Below are positions 50,115 to 59,692 of a DNA stretch of 64,000 nucleotides, one piece after another. Each line of letters starts with the position of its first letter. Within the stretch, counting starts at the first letter, position 1. The notes beneath the pieces were generated by a model. It ran no database searches. It worked only from the letters and a program-made list of their open reading frames with translations, and was not told where the DNA came from. The stretch comes from Sulfomarinibacter sp963741385 (GTDB taxonomy: Bacteria > Acidobacteriota > Thermoanaerobaculia > Thermoanaerobaculales > Sulfomarinibacteraceae): assembly GCA_963741385.1 (NCBI GenBank), contig CAVUHO010000014.1, forward strand, positions 248,001 to 312,000, written 5' to 3'. Both the position numbers and the translations under genes were made by a program.

Positions 50115-52962
50115 ATGCAACGGACCGAGTGGTTTCGTTTTTCGGACAAGGTCCGACTGGCACTGGAAAACTCGCGGCAGGCCGACCCCAAGAGCGGCAC
50201 CTCCGGGCTCGAGATCGAGTTCAACATCCTCGACGCCGGGCTCAACCCGGTGGAGCACGTGGGTTACGGACCGGAGGGGCAGGTCCTTCGCCGATTTCCT
50301 GTACGAAGAGCAGCTGCCGGAGTGGGCGAGGGAGTACTTCCAGCTTGAGGTCTTTCACTGGATGACCGAGCTCGCCACCCAGCCGTGTTTCGACGCCCGC
50401 GCCACCGCATCGCAGGCCCGGCTCCTGGAAGGCGTTCTGCTCGACACACTGGCCGAGATCGGGCGCACTTACGCGACCTCCTTCCTCGCCCTCCACGGCA
50501 ACATCCCGCGGCCGTTCGACACCTCGTCCGCCAGCATCCCCGCGGGGTGGAACCTGGCCCGCAGACGGTATCTCGAACGCTGCGTCGAGCTTTTCGGGAG
50601 CCGGTTGGCCACGGCTGGAATCCATACCAACCACAGCTTCCCCGAGACCCTGCTGTCGTGGGACTTCATCCATCTGCCGCTCAAGGAACGCAAGGGCCGG
50701 ACCCTGGTCGACTACCGCAACCAGCAGGTCATCCGGGCGACCCGGCTGCTGCGGCCGATGTGCCCCGTCTTCATCGCCGTCAGCGCCGCCTCGCCGTTCG
50801 CCAGCGAGGTGGTCGACGGCCGGCGTGAGGTGGTTCTCACCACCACCGACTCCATGCGGCTGCTGGCCTTTCCGAACCCCGAGGAGCTCGATGTTCCCGG
50901 GCTCTATGCCAGCCATCGCGACTACCTCGACATCTCCTACGGTCTGGTTCGTTCGGGGATCCGGTTCGGCGCCAACAACTGGACGCCGGTGCGCGCGCGC
51001 TCCGACGTCGACCCGGTCCGGCGCAATGTCATGGCCACCAGCGAGCAGCTCCAGGAGCTCTACCGCCGCGGGATCTTCTCGGTCGGCACCCACGGCAGCC
51101 TCGAGGAGGCCGAACGGGCGGTGGTGGTGGAAAACCTGTGCGCCAGGGTCGACCTCCCGATGAACCGGGTGGAGGTGCGCACCGACGAGGGCGGCGACAC
51201 CCTCGAACTGTTGGTCGCCAAGGTCCTCTTCAAGGACCTCCTGATGCTCAGGATCTATGGCGAGCCGGGCTACGGTGCCGACTACGGCTACGACGCCGCC
51301 GATCTCGCGCGGGCCCGCCGCAACGAGCACATCGCGGCCGTCCGTGGTCTCGACGCCGAGATCGAACACCCACACACAGGCCGCCCGGTCACGGCGCGGG
51401 AGTACCTGAGGGAGCTCGTGGCCGAAGTCGAACCGCTTGCGGAGGGGCTGGGCGTCGCGGCCCAGCTCGAACCGCTGCGCGAAATGGCGGGCGGCGGCGC
51501 GAACCCGGCTGCGGGGATCCGGCGGTGGGTCCTGGACCACCTCGACGGCACCCCCCGGACCTCGAAGTCCGGAGCGGTGGTGGTCCCGGCCGAAATCGTG
51601 ACGGCCTGGTTCGAGACCCGGCGGTCGCTGGTGGCGGACGAGGCCCGGTCGATCGCCGGCGCTTCGAGCGAGCTGCGGAGCGAGTGGTCGAAGCTGGCGC
51701 CTCTGGTGGCCGGTTTGCGCAAGATGGCCGGCGAACGGCCCGAGCTGCCGGTGAGCCTGGGCGTCGCCGATGCGGAGCTCGCGATCGAAAACGCCGACGG
51801 GCGAACCGCAGAGGTCCTCCGTCTCGCGGCTGATCTGGTGCGCATCCCATCCGTCACCAATTGCCCCGACGAACGCGTCCACGAGGTCTTCTCGTGCGCC
51901 GGCTTCGTCGCCAACTTCCTCACCCGGGGCGGTCTCGAGGTACGGCTGTTCGATCGCGGGCGCTACCCGGCGGTGTTGGCCTCCTTTCGCGGCGCCCCGC
52001 CGGCAACGGTGATGCTCTCCGGCCATTTCGACGTGGTGCGGCCGGAGCCCGACGACTGCCAGTTCCAACCGAGGATCGAAGGCGACTATCTGTGGGGCCG
52101 CGGCGCCGCGGACATGAAGACCGTGGTTGCGAGCGACATGGTGTGGATGGTCGAGAGGGCCGCCGCCGGTCCGCCATACCCGCCATTCAACCTGCTGCTG
52201 GTGGGCAACGAGGAAAACGGCGAGGGCGAGCCCTTCGGGACCCCTCACGTGCTGGCGGACCTCGAACACCGCGAGGGGTGGGCGCCCGAACTGATGGTGG
52301 TGGGCGAGCGCACCGGCGAGCAGGGGAGCGAGCTCTTCGGCGAGGTCTGTACCGAGAGCCGGGGCATCTTCCGGATGCGGATCACCGCCCGCGGGGTCTG
52401 CGGCCACACCGGGGTCAGCGGCGGCCCCGCCGATCTCCTGGACAAGCTGGTCGAGGTGCGAGCGGTCCTCGGCTCGGTCTTCAAACGCCACCTCACGGTC
52501 TCGAGCCTCGACGGCTGGGAGACCACGACCCGCTTTCCGTTTCTCTCGGTCGGCGAGCCGGGGGTCTACAACATCACGGCCGGGGAAGGCGTGCTGGGGA
52601 TCGAGATCCGCCCCGTCCCGGGCGACGACCTCCTTGGCCTTGTCGCTGAAATCGAGAACCTCTGCCGCGAACTCGGTCTGGAAAGCAGCCTCGAGCTCAT
52701 GGAGCCCGGTGTCGCTTGCCCGCCCGGCAACCCCCATCTGGCCAGACTGCTGGAGGCCGTCGCCGAGGTGTCCGGAAAGCCCGCGGTGGTCGGCAAGAAA
52801 AAGCCCGGGTCCTCCGCCCGCTTCGCCCCCGGCGGCCACCAGGTCGTCTGGGGCCAGAGCGGGATCGGCCCCCACTCCCGAGAAGAGCGGCATTTCATTC
52901 CCTCGATCGAGCCATACCTGAAGGTTCTCGACGCCTTCGCCGGGAGGATGGGGAAGGGGTGA
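50115..52962 (+). CDS. Gamma-glutamyl-ligase-like (GCS2) / M20 peptidase fusion, one frameshift
   Basis: About 948 residues if one base near 50270-50284 is discounted. The first 55 codons (from MQRTEWFRFSDKVR to GPEGQ) lie in one frame. SFADFLYEEQLPEWAREYF then continues in another, and from 50362 the frame is open to 52962. The N-terminal half resembles glutamate-cysteine ligase family 2 (LEIEFNILD, HTNHSFPETLLSWDF, GTHGSLEEAER). The C-terminal half is an M20 metallopeptidase: LSGHFDVVRPE, YLWGRGAADMKT, NEENGEGEPFGT, GERTGEQG, and the dimerisation-domain motif RGVCGHTGVSGG. Ligase plus hydrolase in one chain suggests making and later removing an amide group. Confidence 0.75.
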
Positions 52963-53481
52963 GGCGAGCGGTGGACGTGTTTTACCCACCGCCAGCGGGA
53001 GTGAAGGTGGGCCAAGGCCCACCCTTCGTGGTACTTACACACAGGGCCGGACCGTAGGGTGGGCTTAAGCCACCATCAGATTCGTTCACCTGTGTGGCGA
53101 ACTCGAGGGTCCTGCAGCGATCCTGAAGGTGGGCCAAGGCCACCCTACTTCGGACCCACACACCTGGTGGTCTGGTAGGGTGGGCTCCCCGGCTTTGCTT
53201 GGCGCTCCGCCGTGGCGCGGCAGCCCACCTTCGGAGTCGTCCACGGGTTCCTGGAAACGCAAGATCGCACGGGATGAACGAAGGATTTCTAGACTCGTCA
53301 TTGCGAAAGGGTCGACCTTCCCCGGTGCGAAATCGTCCACAGATCGACCCAAGGGATTTTGCCACTCGTGGGAGTCATCCGGAAAGGCGCGATGGATCGG
53401 CGGAACGTCGTGACCCATTACGGGCATGAAACAAAGCGGGCGCCGAAGCGCCCGCTGCCTGGATATCGAATGAGATCGTGA
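52963..53481. repeat. Repeat-filled intergenic region, GGTGGGCC hairpin family
   Basis: No gene is visible in these 519 bases. Four related hairpins lie in tandem: GAAGGTGGGCCAAGG-type (53003-53027), TAGGGTGGGCTTAAGCCACC (53054-53074), a second GAAGGTGGGCC copy (53125-53148) and a longer TAGGGTGGGCTCC...GCAGCCCACCTTC (53175-53231). Units are separated by short sequences with GTTCACC or GTCCAC. Related copies are at 22293 and 58241. The rest, 53232-53428, shows nothing recognisable. Confidence 0.65.
53429..53456 (-). terminator. Intrinsic terminator of the DUF1254/DUF1214 gene
   Basis: On the minus strand AGCGGGCGC-TTCG-GCGCCCGCT forms a perfect 9-bp stem with a TTCG tetraloop. It is followed by TTGTTTC, 25 bases beyond the stop codon at 53482. 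Confidence 0.8.
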
Positions 53482-55020
53482 CTACTTCTGGAGCTCGATC
53501 TCACCCGGCTTCCAGGTCTGGTTGAACCACGGCTCGAGGGGTCCGTAGAGGCGCAGGATCATGAACCAACCCTTGCCCGGGATCGTCTCGATCCAGTTGT
53601 TCTCCAACCCCGCCGGCGCTGTGGGGCCGAAGTAGACATCGGTCGAGCCGTCGGCATTGACCTTGACTCCCTTGTTCTGACTGCTCACGCTCGGGGCGTT
53701 GTTGGTCTGCAACATCGAACGCGTCTGGTTGTCGTAGACGATCACCGACCAGAAGTCCTTGACCGGGATGTTCGGCGGCAGGTGCAGCTTGTAGGTCTTG
53801 GAGCCGTCAAACGGATTGCCGTCCGCGTCCTGGGCGGACCACGGGTACTGTGAGCCCTTGCCGACCATCTTATCGGCCATCGCGGGCGTCACACCGGTCG
53901 CGAAGTAGTAGAAGAAGGCCGCGCCGTCGAGGTTGGCCACTCCGGGAGAGACCTCGAACTTGTAGCCGCCGAAGAAGGGCAGGCGCCACGAGCTGTCGGG
54001 GTAGAAGAAGGCCTCTTTGCTGCGGATCTTGAAGGCGATCGCCCTCGCGGTAGTGGCGCCGATGTTGGCGGCGTCCTCGAGGATCTTCTTCATCCGGGGA
54101 TCCGGATCAAAGGGCTTGCCCTTCTCGATGCCGATCGACGCGAAGAGACCCAGCGTCGTCGGGTCGGATCCCTCGCTCGGCTCCTCCTGGATCACCTCGT
54201 TCAGCAGGCTCCAGAAGGTGTAGTCCCCTGGCGCGACGAAGTTTGCCGGGATGCCGGAGCCGTTGACGAACTTCATTTCCGGCGGGTTGTCCGCGTCGGA
54301 GAGGGCGTAAATTTTCAGGTGTTTCTTGACGGAAGCGACCGACGGCGCGGTCTGGCCCTCGATGAGAAAGGCCCGGAAAACGAGCCAGGTACCGTAGGTG
54401 TTCGGCCGTACGACGTGGTAGCCCTCGGGGACATTGCCGGAGTACCCAGGCGGCAGGATCAGGTACTTGCCGCCGCGGCCCAGATCGGCGCCGGTGATGC
54501 CGACATCGGCCACCCAGCGGTACCAGAAGTCGTCGATCAGCCCCAGAACCCCGGGCGGAATCTCGGCAACCATGGGACCTTTCGTGGTTTCCAGCCAGAT
54601 GAAATTGTAAATGGTGTTGTCATTCGCCGTCAGCTCGACGGTCTTCGGGTCGACGAGGTCTTCCCAGATGACGTCGGTCTGGTTGACCGGACCGAACTCC
54701 TTGAGCGACGCGCGCATGCTGGATTGGTTGACGATCGGAATCGCCAGCAGGTAGGCCTGCAACGCGCGCGACCGGTCGAGATTGTCGTATATTTTTTCAA
54801 GGGTCCCGGCTTGCGGATACCCGTCGTCGAGGTGGAGCGTACCGATCGATGTTTCAAGCTTGTCCGGCGTGGCGACGCCCGGCGGCACCTCGGTCGAGTA
54901 CTTGAACTGCGGATTCGCCGGTGGGCCCTCGAGTTTCTGCGCCGTGGCGGGTGTGAATCCTCCCGCAAAGAAGACCGAGACGACTGCGGCGATCAACACG
55001 TTCCTGGTATTTCTATTCAT
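53482..55020 (-). CDS. Exported DUF1254/DUF1214 domain protein
   Basis: A 512-residue exported protein with a signal peptide (about 1-28, FTPATAQ). The N-terminal half is DUF1254 (LDRSRALQAYLLAIPIVN, ELTANDNTIYNFIWLET, VMVRP-like HVVRPNTYGTW). The C-terminal part is DUF1214 (SWRLPFFGGYKFEV, KTYKLHLPPNIPVKDFWS, VYDNQTRSMLQTN, WIETIPGKGWFMILRLYGP). Proteins with these two domains are widespread; their enzymatic role is not established. ATG 55020 follows GAAGGGAG. The gene diverges from an AraC-type regulator that may control it. Confidence 0.88.
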   Translation of the reverse strand: MNRNTRNVLIAAVVSVFFAGGFTPATAQKLEGPPANPQFKYSTEVPPGVATPDKLETSIGTLHLDDGYPQAGTLEKIYDNLDRSRALQAYLLAIPIVNQSSMRASLKEFGPVNQTDVIWEDLVDPKTVELTANDNTIYNFIWLETTKGPMVAEIPPGVLGLIDDFWYRWVADVGITGADLGRGGKYLILPPGYSGNVPEGYHVVRPNTYGTWLVFRAFLIEGQTAPSVASVKKHLKIYALSDADNPPEMKFVNGSGIPANFVAPGDYTFWSLLNEVIQEEPSEGSDPTTLGLFASIGIEKGKPFDPDPRMKKILEDAANIGATTARAIAFKIRSKEAFFYPDSSWRLPFFGGYKFEVSPGVANLDGAAFFYYFATGVTPAMADKMVGKGSQYPWSAQDADGNPFDGSKTYKLHLPPNIPVKDFWSVIVYDNQTRSMLQTNNAPSVSSQNKGVKVNADGSTDVYFGPTAPAGLENNWIETIPGKGWFMILRLYGPLEPWFNQTWKPGEIELQK

Positions 55021-55146
55021 TGTGACTCCCTTCATTATCCTGACGATGATCCATGAAAACGCTCGTGCGTTTCGAAGCATCGACCCGCCTCGCCGACTCT
55101 GAACTGAGTGTCGAAACATCCGCGACAGGCTACCAGAGGTGCGAAG

Positions 55147-56286
55147 ATGGTATCTTGCAATTCCGGCCACCCGCGAAGTCGATACCCGAGATCCGGAAAG
55201 GAACAACCGATCGCTCCAAAGCACCCGCAGTATCGGAGAAAACAGCCGCCGAAATCGCTGTTGTTGAGTGATCCCGGCGACCTTCGTATCGGACCGGTGC
55301 TCGCGATCCCGGAGGTTCTGGCCGACCTGGGAATCAGACCGCGATCCGTGTTTGCAAAGGCCGGTCTCACCGTCGGTCTGTTTCGGGACCCTGACAGGCG
55401 CATCCCGTTCGAAGCATTCGGGCGGTTGTTCGATGCGTGCATCGCCGCCACGGGCTGCAGTCATTTCGGGCTGTTGGTCGGCGGGCGATTCGACTTGAGC
55501 GGTCTCGGTCCGATCGGCCACCTGATGCGCAACGCCGCCACGGTCGGCGACGCGCTGCGGAGCCTCCTTCTCCATCTCCACCTGCATGACCGGGGTGCAG
55601 CGCCCATTCTGCTCGCGCCGGAACCCGCGTCCGTGATTTTCGGTTACTCGATCTACCGACACGGAACGCCGGCCACCGCGCAGATCTACGACGCCGCGAT
55701 CGCCATCGGGATCAGAATCCTGCGCGAACTCTGCGGCCCCTCGTGGAAGCCGTTGCGGGTGCAGTTTTCTCACGGCCCCCCCGAGAATCGTGAACCCTAC
55801 GAGCGGTTGTTCAAGTCGACGGTCGGTTTCGACGCCGATGTGTCAGGGATCGTGTTGGCTTCGTCCTGGCTCCAGCACCCGATCGAAGGCGCCGATGCCG
55901 CTCTCTACCGCGTCATCGCAGCCGGGGTTCAGGAGGCGGAGGCCGCCGGATCGTTGGGATTTGCTGAACGTGTCCAAAGCGTGCTGCACCAGATGGTGTT
56001 GAGTGGCGCGGCAACTGGCGACGCCGTCGCACACCTGTTCGGGATCCACGAGCGGACGCTCCGGCGGAGGCTGCAAAAAGAAGGGAGGAACCTGCAGACC
56101 CTGATCAATGAGGCCCGGTTCGAGTTGGCGCGACAACTCCTCGAAAACACAGGTCTTCATATCGCGGACATCGCGACCGCCCTCCAGTATTCCGATCCGA
56201 ACGCCTTTTCCCGTGCGTTCAGCACCTGGGCACACATGAGCCCGACCCGCTGGCGCGCGGAGGCGTCATTTCAGCCTGAGGATTGA
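55147..56286 (+). CDS. AraC-family transcriptional regulator
   Basis: A regulator with an N-terminal arabinose-binding-like (PF12625-type) domain (SVFAKAGLTVGLFRDPDRRI, then GHLMRNAATVGDALRSLL). The C-terminal AraC helix-turn-helix pair is VAHLFGIHERTLRRRLQKEG and IADIATALQYSDPNAFSRAF, ending HMSPTRWR. Homologues usually begin close to the SDPGDLRIGPVLAIP segment, so the basic first 40 residues from ATG 55147 may be untranslated and a TTG near 55260 used instead. AGAGG lies upstream of 55147. It likely controls the divergent DUF1254/DUF1214 gene. Confidence 0.8.
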   Translation: MVSCNSGHPRSRYPRSGKEQPIAPKHPQYRRKQPPKSLLLSDPGDLRIGPVLAIPEVLADLGIRPRSVFAKAGLTVGLFRDPDRRIPFEAFGRLFDACIAATGCSHFGLLVGGRFDLSGLGPIGHLMRNAATVGDALRSLLLHLHLHDRGAAPILLAPEPASVIFGYSIYRHGTPATAQIYDAAIAIGIRILRELCGPSWKPLRVQFSHGPPENREPYERLFKSTVGFDADVSGIVLASSWLQHPIEGADAALYRVIAAGVQEAEAAGSLGFAERVQSVLHQMVLSGAATGDAVAHLFGIHERTLRRRLQKEGRNLQTLINEARFELARQLLENTGLHIADIATALQYSDPNAFSRAFSTWAHMSPTRWRAEASFQPED

Positions 56287-56349
56287 CCGTTTTTGAGTTC
56301 GCGAAGCGAACGCCCGCAATTGGCGCGGTTCGCCGACAGGCGAAGCGCG

Positions 56350-57360
56350 TCAATTGCCGTCGAAGAACCCGCCGATGCCGCCCATTTTGCCGAGGATCGA
56401 GCCTTCGCCGCGGTCCTTGCCGCCGCCCTGGGGGGCGGCCTGCCAGATGCGGCCGGCGAGGCGGGAAAATGGCAGCGATTGCAGCCAGACCTTGCCGGGG
56501 CCGCGGAGCCGGGCGAAGAAGAAGCCCTCGCCGCCGAAGATGGCCGATTTCACGCCGCCGACGAACTCGATGTCGAAGTTGACCGAGGTCTCGAGCGCGA
56601 CCAGACACCCGGTGTCGACCCGCAGCCCCTCACCGGGGCCGAGCTCGCGCTCGATGATGGTGCCGCCGGCATGGATGAAAGCGAGACCGTCACCTTCGAG
56701 CTTCTGCATGATGAAGCCCTCACCGCCGAACAGCGCGGTACCGATCTTCTTCTGAAAGGCGATGCTCATCGACACGCCCTTGGCGGCGCACAGAAAGGCA
56801 TCTTTCTGACAGATCAGGGTGCCGCCGTGCATCCCGAGATTGATCGGGATGATCTTGCCGGGGTAGGGCGAGGCAAAGGCCGCGCGGCTCTTGCCGGATC
56901 CGTTGTGGGTAAAGATGGTCATGAAGAGGCTCTCGCCGGTCAGCAGGCGTTTTCCGGCGCCCACCAGTTTGTCCATCATGGTGGTCTGTTTCTGCGACCC
57001 GTCGCCGAAGATGGTCTGCATCTCGATGCCTTCGCCCATGTACATCATGGCGCCGGCCTCGGCGACGACGCTCTCCCCTGGGTCGAGCTCGACCTCGACA
57101 AATTGCATCTCCTCACCGTGGATCTCGAAATCGACCTCGTCCGCGGTGCCGCCGGTGCGGCGGCCGGGAGCGGCCGGCGGGGGAGTGTGGCTCTTGAGGG
57201 CGGGCACGGTGTTGGCCGGCGCCCAGGCGGTGATTCCTTCACAGTAGACCAGGGTGTCCGGGGAGTAGCTGCGGGCCTGGAGGGCGTCCACCAACTCCGC
57301 CTCGCTCATGGGGCCGACTGTCTGGCCGTCGACGGCCACGTACCACATGTTGTTGCTCAT
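56350..57360 (-). CDS. GYF_2 and AIM24-family protein
   Basis: A 336-residue cytoplasmic protein. The N-terminal 60 residues are a GYF_2-type domain (MWYVAVDGQTVGPMSEAEL, ITAWAPANTVP). The rest is an AIM24/TIGR00266 beta-helix-like domain: ELDPGESVVAEAGAMMYM, then LGMHGGTLICQKDAFLCA, FGGEGFIMQKLEG and RVDTGCLVALE. The last 30 residues are glycine-rich with IGGFF. AIM24 proteins are linked to membrane or mitochondrial organisation; the bacterial role is unclear. ATG 57360 follows GGGAGG; its 3' end is near a heptamer repeat. Confidence 0.82.
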   Translation of the reverse strand: MSNNMWYVAVDGQTVGPMSEAELVDALQARSYSPDTLVYCEGITAWAPANTVPALKSHTPPPAAPGRRTGGTADEVDFEIHGEEMQFVEVELDPGESVVAEAGAMMYMGEGIEMQTIFGDGSQKQTTMMDKLVGAGKRLLTGESLFMTIFTHNGSGKSRAAFASPYPGKIIPINLGMHGGTLICQKDAFLCAAKGVSMSIAFQKKIGTALFGGEGFIMQKLEGDGLAFIHAGGTIIERELGPGEGLRVDTGCLVALETSVNFDIEFVGGVKSAIFGGEGFFFARLRGPGKVWLQSLPFSRLAGRIWQAAPQGGGKDRGEGSILGKMGGIGGFFDGN

Positions 57361-57431
57361 GGTGCCTCCCATTCGATCGCGTTGAGAGAGTATACGCGGG
57401 GACGGGAGGGACTGTTCCGGTTCGCCGGCTT

Positions 57432-57460
57432 CGAACGTTTCAACGTTGAACGTTGAACGT
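57432..57460. repeat. Short AACGTT heptamer array
   Basis: CGAACGTTTCAACGTTGAA followed by CGTTGAACGT forms overlapping palindromes (TTCAACGTTGAA is perfect) of GAACGTT heptamers. It lies in the gap between two minus-strand genes and reaches the stop of the SRAP gene. Confidence 0.5.
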
Positions 57461-58137
57461 CACAAGGTTGCGATCGCCCGAGCGATGCACTCGGGATCGT
57501 CGTTCGCCGGACGGTTGACGCGGGTCGTCACGGGGTAGGCCTCCATGCCCTCCGCGGGGTGGGCGACCACGAGTTCCTGGAGGCGATCAGGGGCCAGGGG
57601 CCGAGGCTCGAGCCACTCGGCATGGGTCTCCGGCGGGAGGATCACCGGCATGCGGTCGTGAAGGCTCGCCACGAGTTCGTTGGGGGTGGTCGTGAGGATC
57701 GTGAAGGTATCGAGCGGACCACTTTCGGATGTCGACCAGCGCTCCCACAACCCGGCGAACGCAAACACCCGACCGTTGGAGAAATGGATGAAATGGGGCT
57801 GTTTGCCCTCGGGACCTTTGACCCACTCGTAGAAACCGGAGGCCGGGACCAGACAACGACGGGTTTTGACCGCCGAGCGGAAGGAGGGCTTTTCGGCGGC
57901 GGTCTCGGACCTCGCGTTGATCATCCTCGCCCCGATCGTCTCGTCCTTGGCCCACGACGGGATCAGACCCCACCGCACCATCGCGCACTCGCGGGCGCCC
58001 TGCGGGTCCTGACGGATGACGGGAACGCTCTGGGTCGGGGCGATGTTGAACCGCGGGGTGAAGTCCCTTGGAGGGTCCACGTCGAAAACATCCGCGAGCA
58101 CCGAGGCGTCGACGATGAGGGCAAACCGTCCGCACAT
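57460..58137 (-). CDS. SRAP-domain protein (YedK/HMCES-like abasic-site crosslinker)
   Basis: A 225-residue protein starting MCGRFAL, with the catalytic Cys2 that becomes the N-terminus and crosslinks to abasic sites in single-stranded DNA. The conserved NIAPTQSVPVI, MVRWGLIPSWAKD, INARSETAAEKPSFR and PASGFYEWVKG (Glu) are present, and the His is in LHDRMPVILPP. The start is ATG 58137, since the SRAP Cys must be residue 2. It protects replication forks at abasic sites. A palindrome lies 20 bases upstream. Confidence 0.93.
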   Translation of the reverse strand: MCGRFALIVDASVLADVFDVDPPRDFTPRFNIAPTQSVPVIRQDPQGARECAMVRWGLIPSWAKDETIGARMINARSETAAEKPSFRSAVKTRRCLVPASGFYEWVKGPEGKQPHFIHFSNGRVFAFAGLWERWSTSESGPLDTFTILTTTPNELVASLHDRMPVILPPETHAEWLEPRPLAPDRLQELVVAHPAEGMEAYPVTTRVNRPANDDPECIARAIATL

Positions 58138-58156
58138 GGGGATCATGATAGGGCAT

Positions 58157-58175
58157 CGTTGGTGCGGCACCAACG
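58157..58175. promoter_or_regulatory. Perfect palindrome upstream of the SRAP gene
   Basis: CGTTGGTGC-G-GCACCAACG, a nine-base inverted repeat, ends 20 bases before the SRAP start codon. It could be an operator or a hairpin in the mRNA leader. Confidence 0.5.
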
Positions 58176-58240
58176 ACGTTCGTCAATGTCCCGGATTGGG
58201 GTGGTGTGCTCAACATTTCAGTCTCACCGATCGAGCGGAA

Positions 58241-58262
58241 GGGTAGGGTGGGTTTCAGCCCA
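58241..58262. repeat. GGTGGG-family hairpin copy
   Basis: GGGTAGGGTGGGTTTCAGCCCA is the same type as at 53054-53074, again followed by CAGAGTCGTTCAC. Confidence 0.5.
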
Positions 58263-58327
58263 GGTTCAGAGTCGTTCACGTTCAACTGACGATCGTTGGT
58301 AGAATGCGCCACCTGAGGGAGGTGGAG

Positions 58328-59683
58328 ATGGCAGGAATCTTCAAGGCGTACGACATCCGGGGAACCTACCCCGACCAGGTGGACGAGACGATCGCGTTCC
58401 GGGTCGGGTACCACTTCCGCGACCTGCTCGACGGCGAGGACCTGGCGCGCGGCCCCGTCGTGGTGGTGTCGCGCGACATGCGCTCTCACTCCGTCCCGCT
58501 GGCGGCGGCGCTCAAGAACGGGCTGCGGGCGCGGGGGGTGGCGGTGATCGACATCGGAGTTGCCGACACGCCGCAGAACTACTTCGGGATCGGCTTTCTC
58601 GGTGCCTCGGGCGGGATCCAGGTCACCGCCAGCCACAACCCCGCGGTCTACAACGGGTTCAAGATGTCGCGGCGCGATGCCATCCCGGTGTCCTACGAGA
58701 CCGGGATCGCCGAGTTGGAACAGCTCGTCCGGGCTTCCGACGCGGCCACGGATCTGCCGCCGCTGGCCGGAGAGGAAATCCGATCGGTGTTCGAGGACTA
58801 CACCGAACACGTGCTCGCCGAGGTGACGGAGCTCGAGCCGCGGCTCAAGCTCGCCGCCGACGCGGCCAACGGGATGGCCACCATCTATCTGCCAATCCTC
58901 GAACGCCTCAACCTCGACCTGGTGCCCTTGTTCTTCGAGCTCGACGGCACCTTTCCCAACCACGAGGCCAACCCCCTCAAACACGAGAATCTGGTCGATG
59001 TGGAGAGGGCGGTCTCGGACGAGGCGTGCGACCTCGGCGTCGCCTTCGACGGCGACGCCGACCGCGCCATCCTGATCGACGAGAAGGGCCGCGCGATCTC
59101 GGCCGACAAGATCACCGGTTTGTTGGCGCCGCGTTTCCTGAGAAACGAGCCGGGCGCCACGATCGTCTACGACCTCCGTTCCTCGTGGGCGACCAAGGAA
59201 GCCATCGAGGAGGCGGGCGGGGTGCCGTTCCGCGAACGGGTGGGCCACTCCTTCATGAAGGCCACCATGCGCAAGCACAATTCGCCGTTCGGCGGCGAGC
59301 TCGCAGGGCATTTCTACTTTCGCCGCAACTTCACGGCCGACTCGTCGATCATGACTCTCATCGAGACCCTCAACCACATCCGCGAGACCGGACAGACCCT
59401 TTCCGAACTGGTGGCCCCCCTCAACCGCTACCACTCGACGGGGGAGATCAACTTCCACGTCGATGACAAGGAGGCCATGATCCGGCAACTGGCCGAGGTC
59501 TTCTCAGACGGCGAGATCGATTACCTCGACGGCATCACCGTCCAGTTCGCCGACTGGTGGTTCAATGTCCGGCCTTCCAACACCGAACCGCTGTTGCGGC
59601 TGGTGCTCGAAGGGAGGACCCGCGAACTCATGGACGAAAAGAAGGAACTGCTCCTGAGCTTTCTCGGGACGCCCGAGGAGTAA
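58328..59683 (+). CDS. Phosphomannomutase/phosphoglucomutase
   Basis: A 451-residue alpha-D-phosphohexomutase. It has the start FKAYDIRGTYPDQV, the catalytic phosphoserine loop VTASHNPAVYNG, the Mg-binding VAFDGDADRAIL, GGELAGHFYFRR (sugar-binding GE loop) and VRPSNTEPLLRL (phosphate site). It interconverts hexose 6- and 1-phosphates for nucleotide-sugar synthesis. GGGAGGTGGAG precedes the ATG, and TAGAAT (58300-58305) is a likely -10. It is followed nine bases later by the carbamoyltransferase, suggesting a sugar-modification operon. Confidence 0.92.
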   Translation: MAGIFKAYDIRGTYPDQVDETIAFRVGYHFRDLLDGEDLARGPVVVVSRDMRSHSVPLAAALKNGLRARGVAVIDIGVADTPQNYFGIGFLGASGGIQVTASHNPAVYNGFKMSRRDAIPVSYETGIAELEQLVRASDAATDLPPLAGEEIRSVFEDYTEHVLAEVTELEPRLKLAADAANGMATIYLPILERLNLDLVPLFFELDGTFPNHEANPLKHENLVDVERAVSDEACDLGVAFDGDADRAILIDEKGRAISADKITGLLAPRFLRNEPGATIVYDLRSSWATKEAIEEAGGVPFRERVGHSFMKATMRKHNSPFGGELAGHFYFRRNFTADSSIMTLIETLNHIRETGQTLSELVAPLNRYHSTGEINFHVDDKEAMIRQLAEVFSDGEIDYLDGITVQFADWWFNVRPSNTEPLLRLVLEGRTRELMDEKKELLLSFLGTPEE

Positions 59684-59692
59684 CATTTATCA

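Noticed and set aside
50255..50300. Programmed frameshift in the ligase-M20 gene
   Set aside because: No slippery heptamer or strong downstream pseudoknot was evident, and similar breaks in unrelated genes suggest indels.
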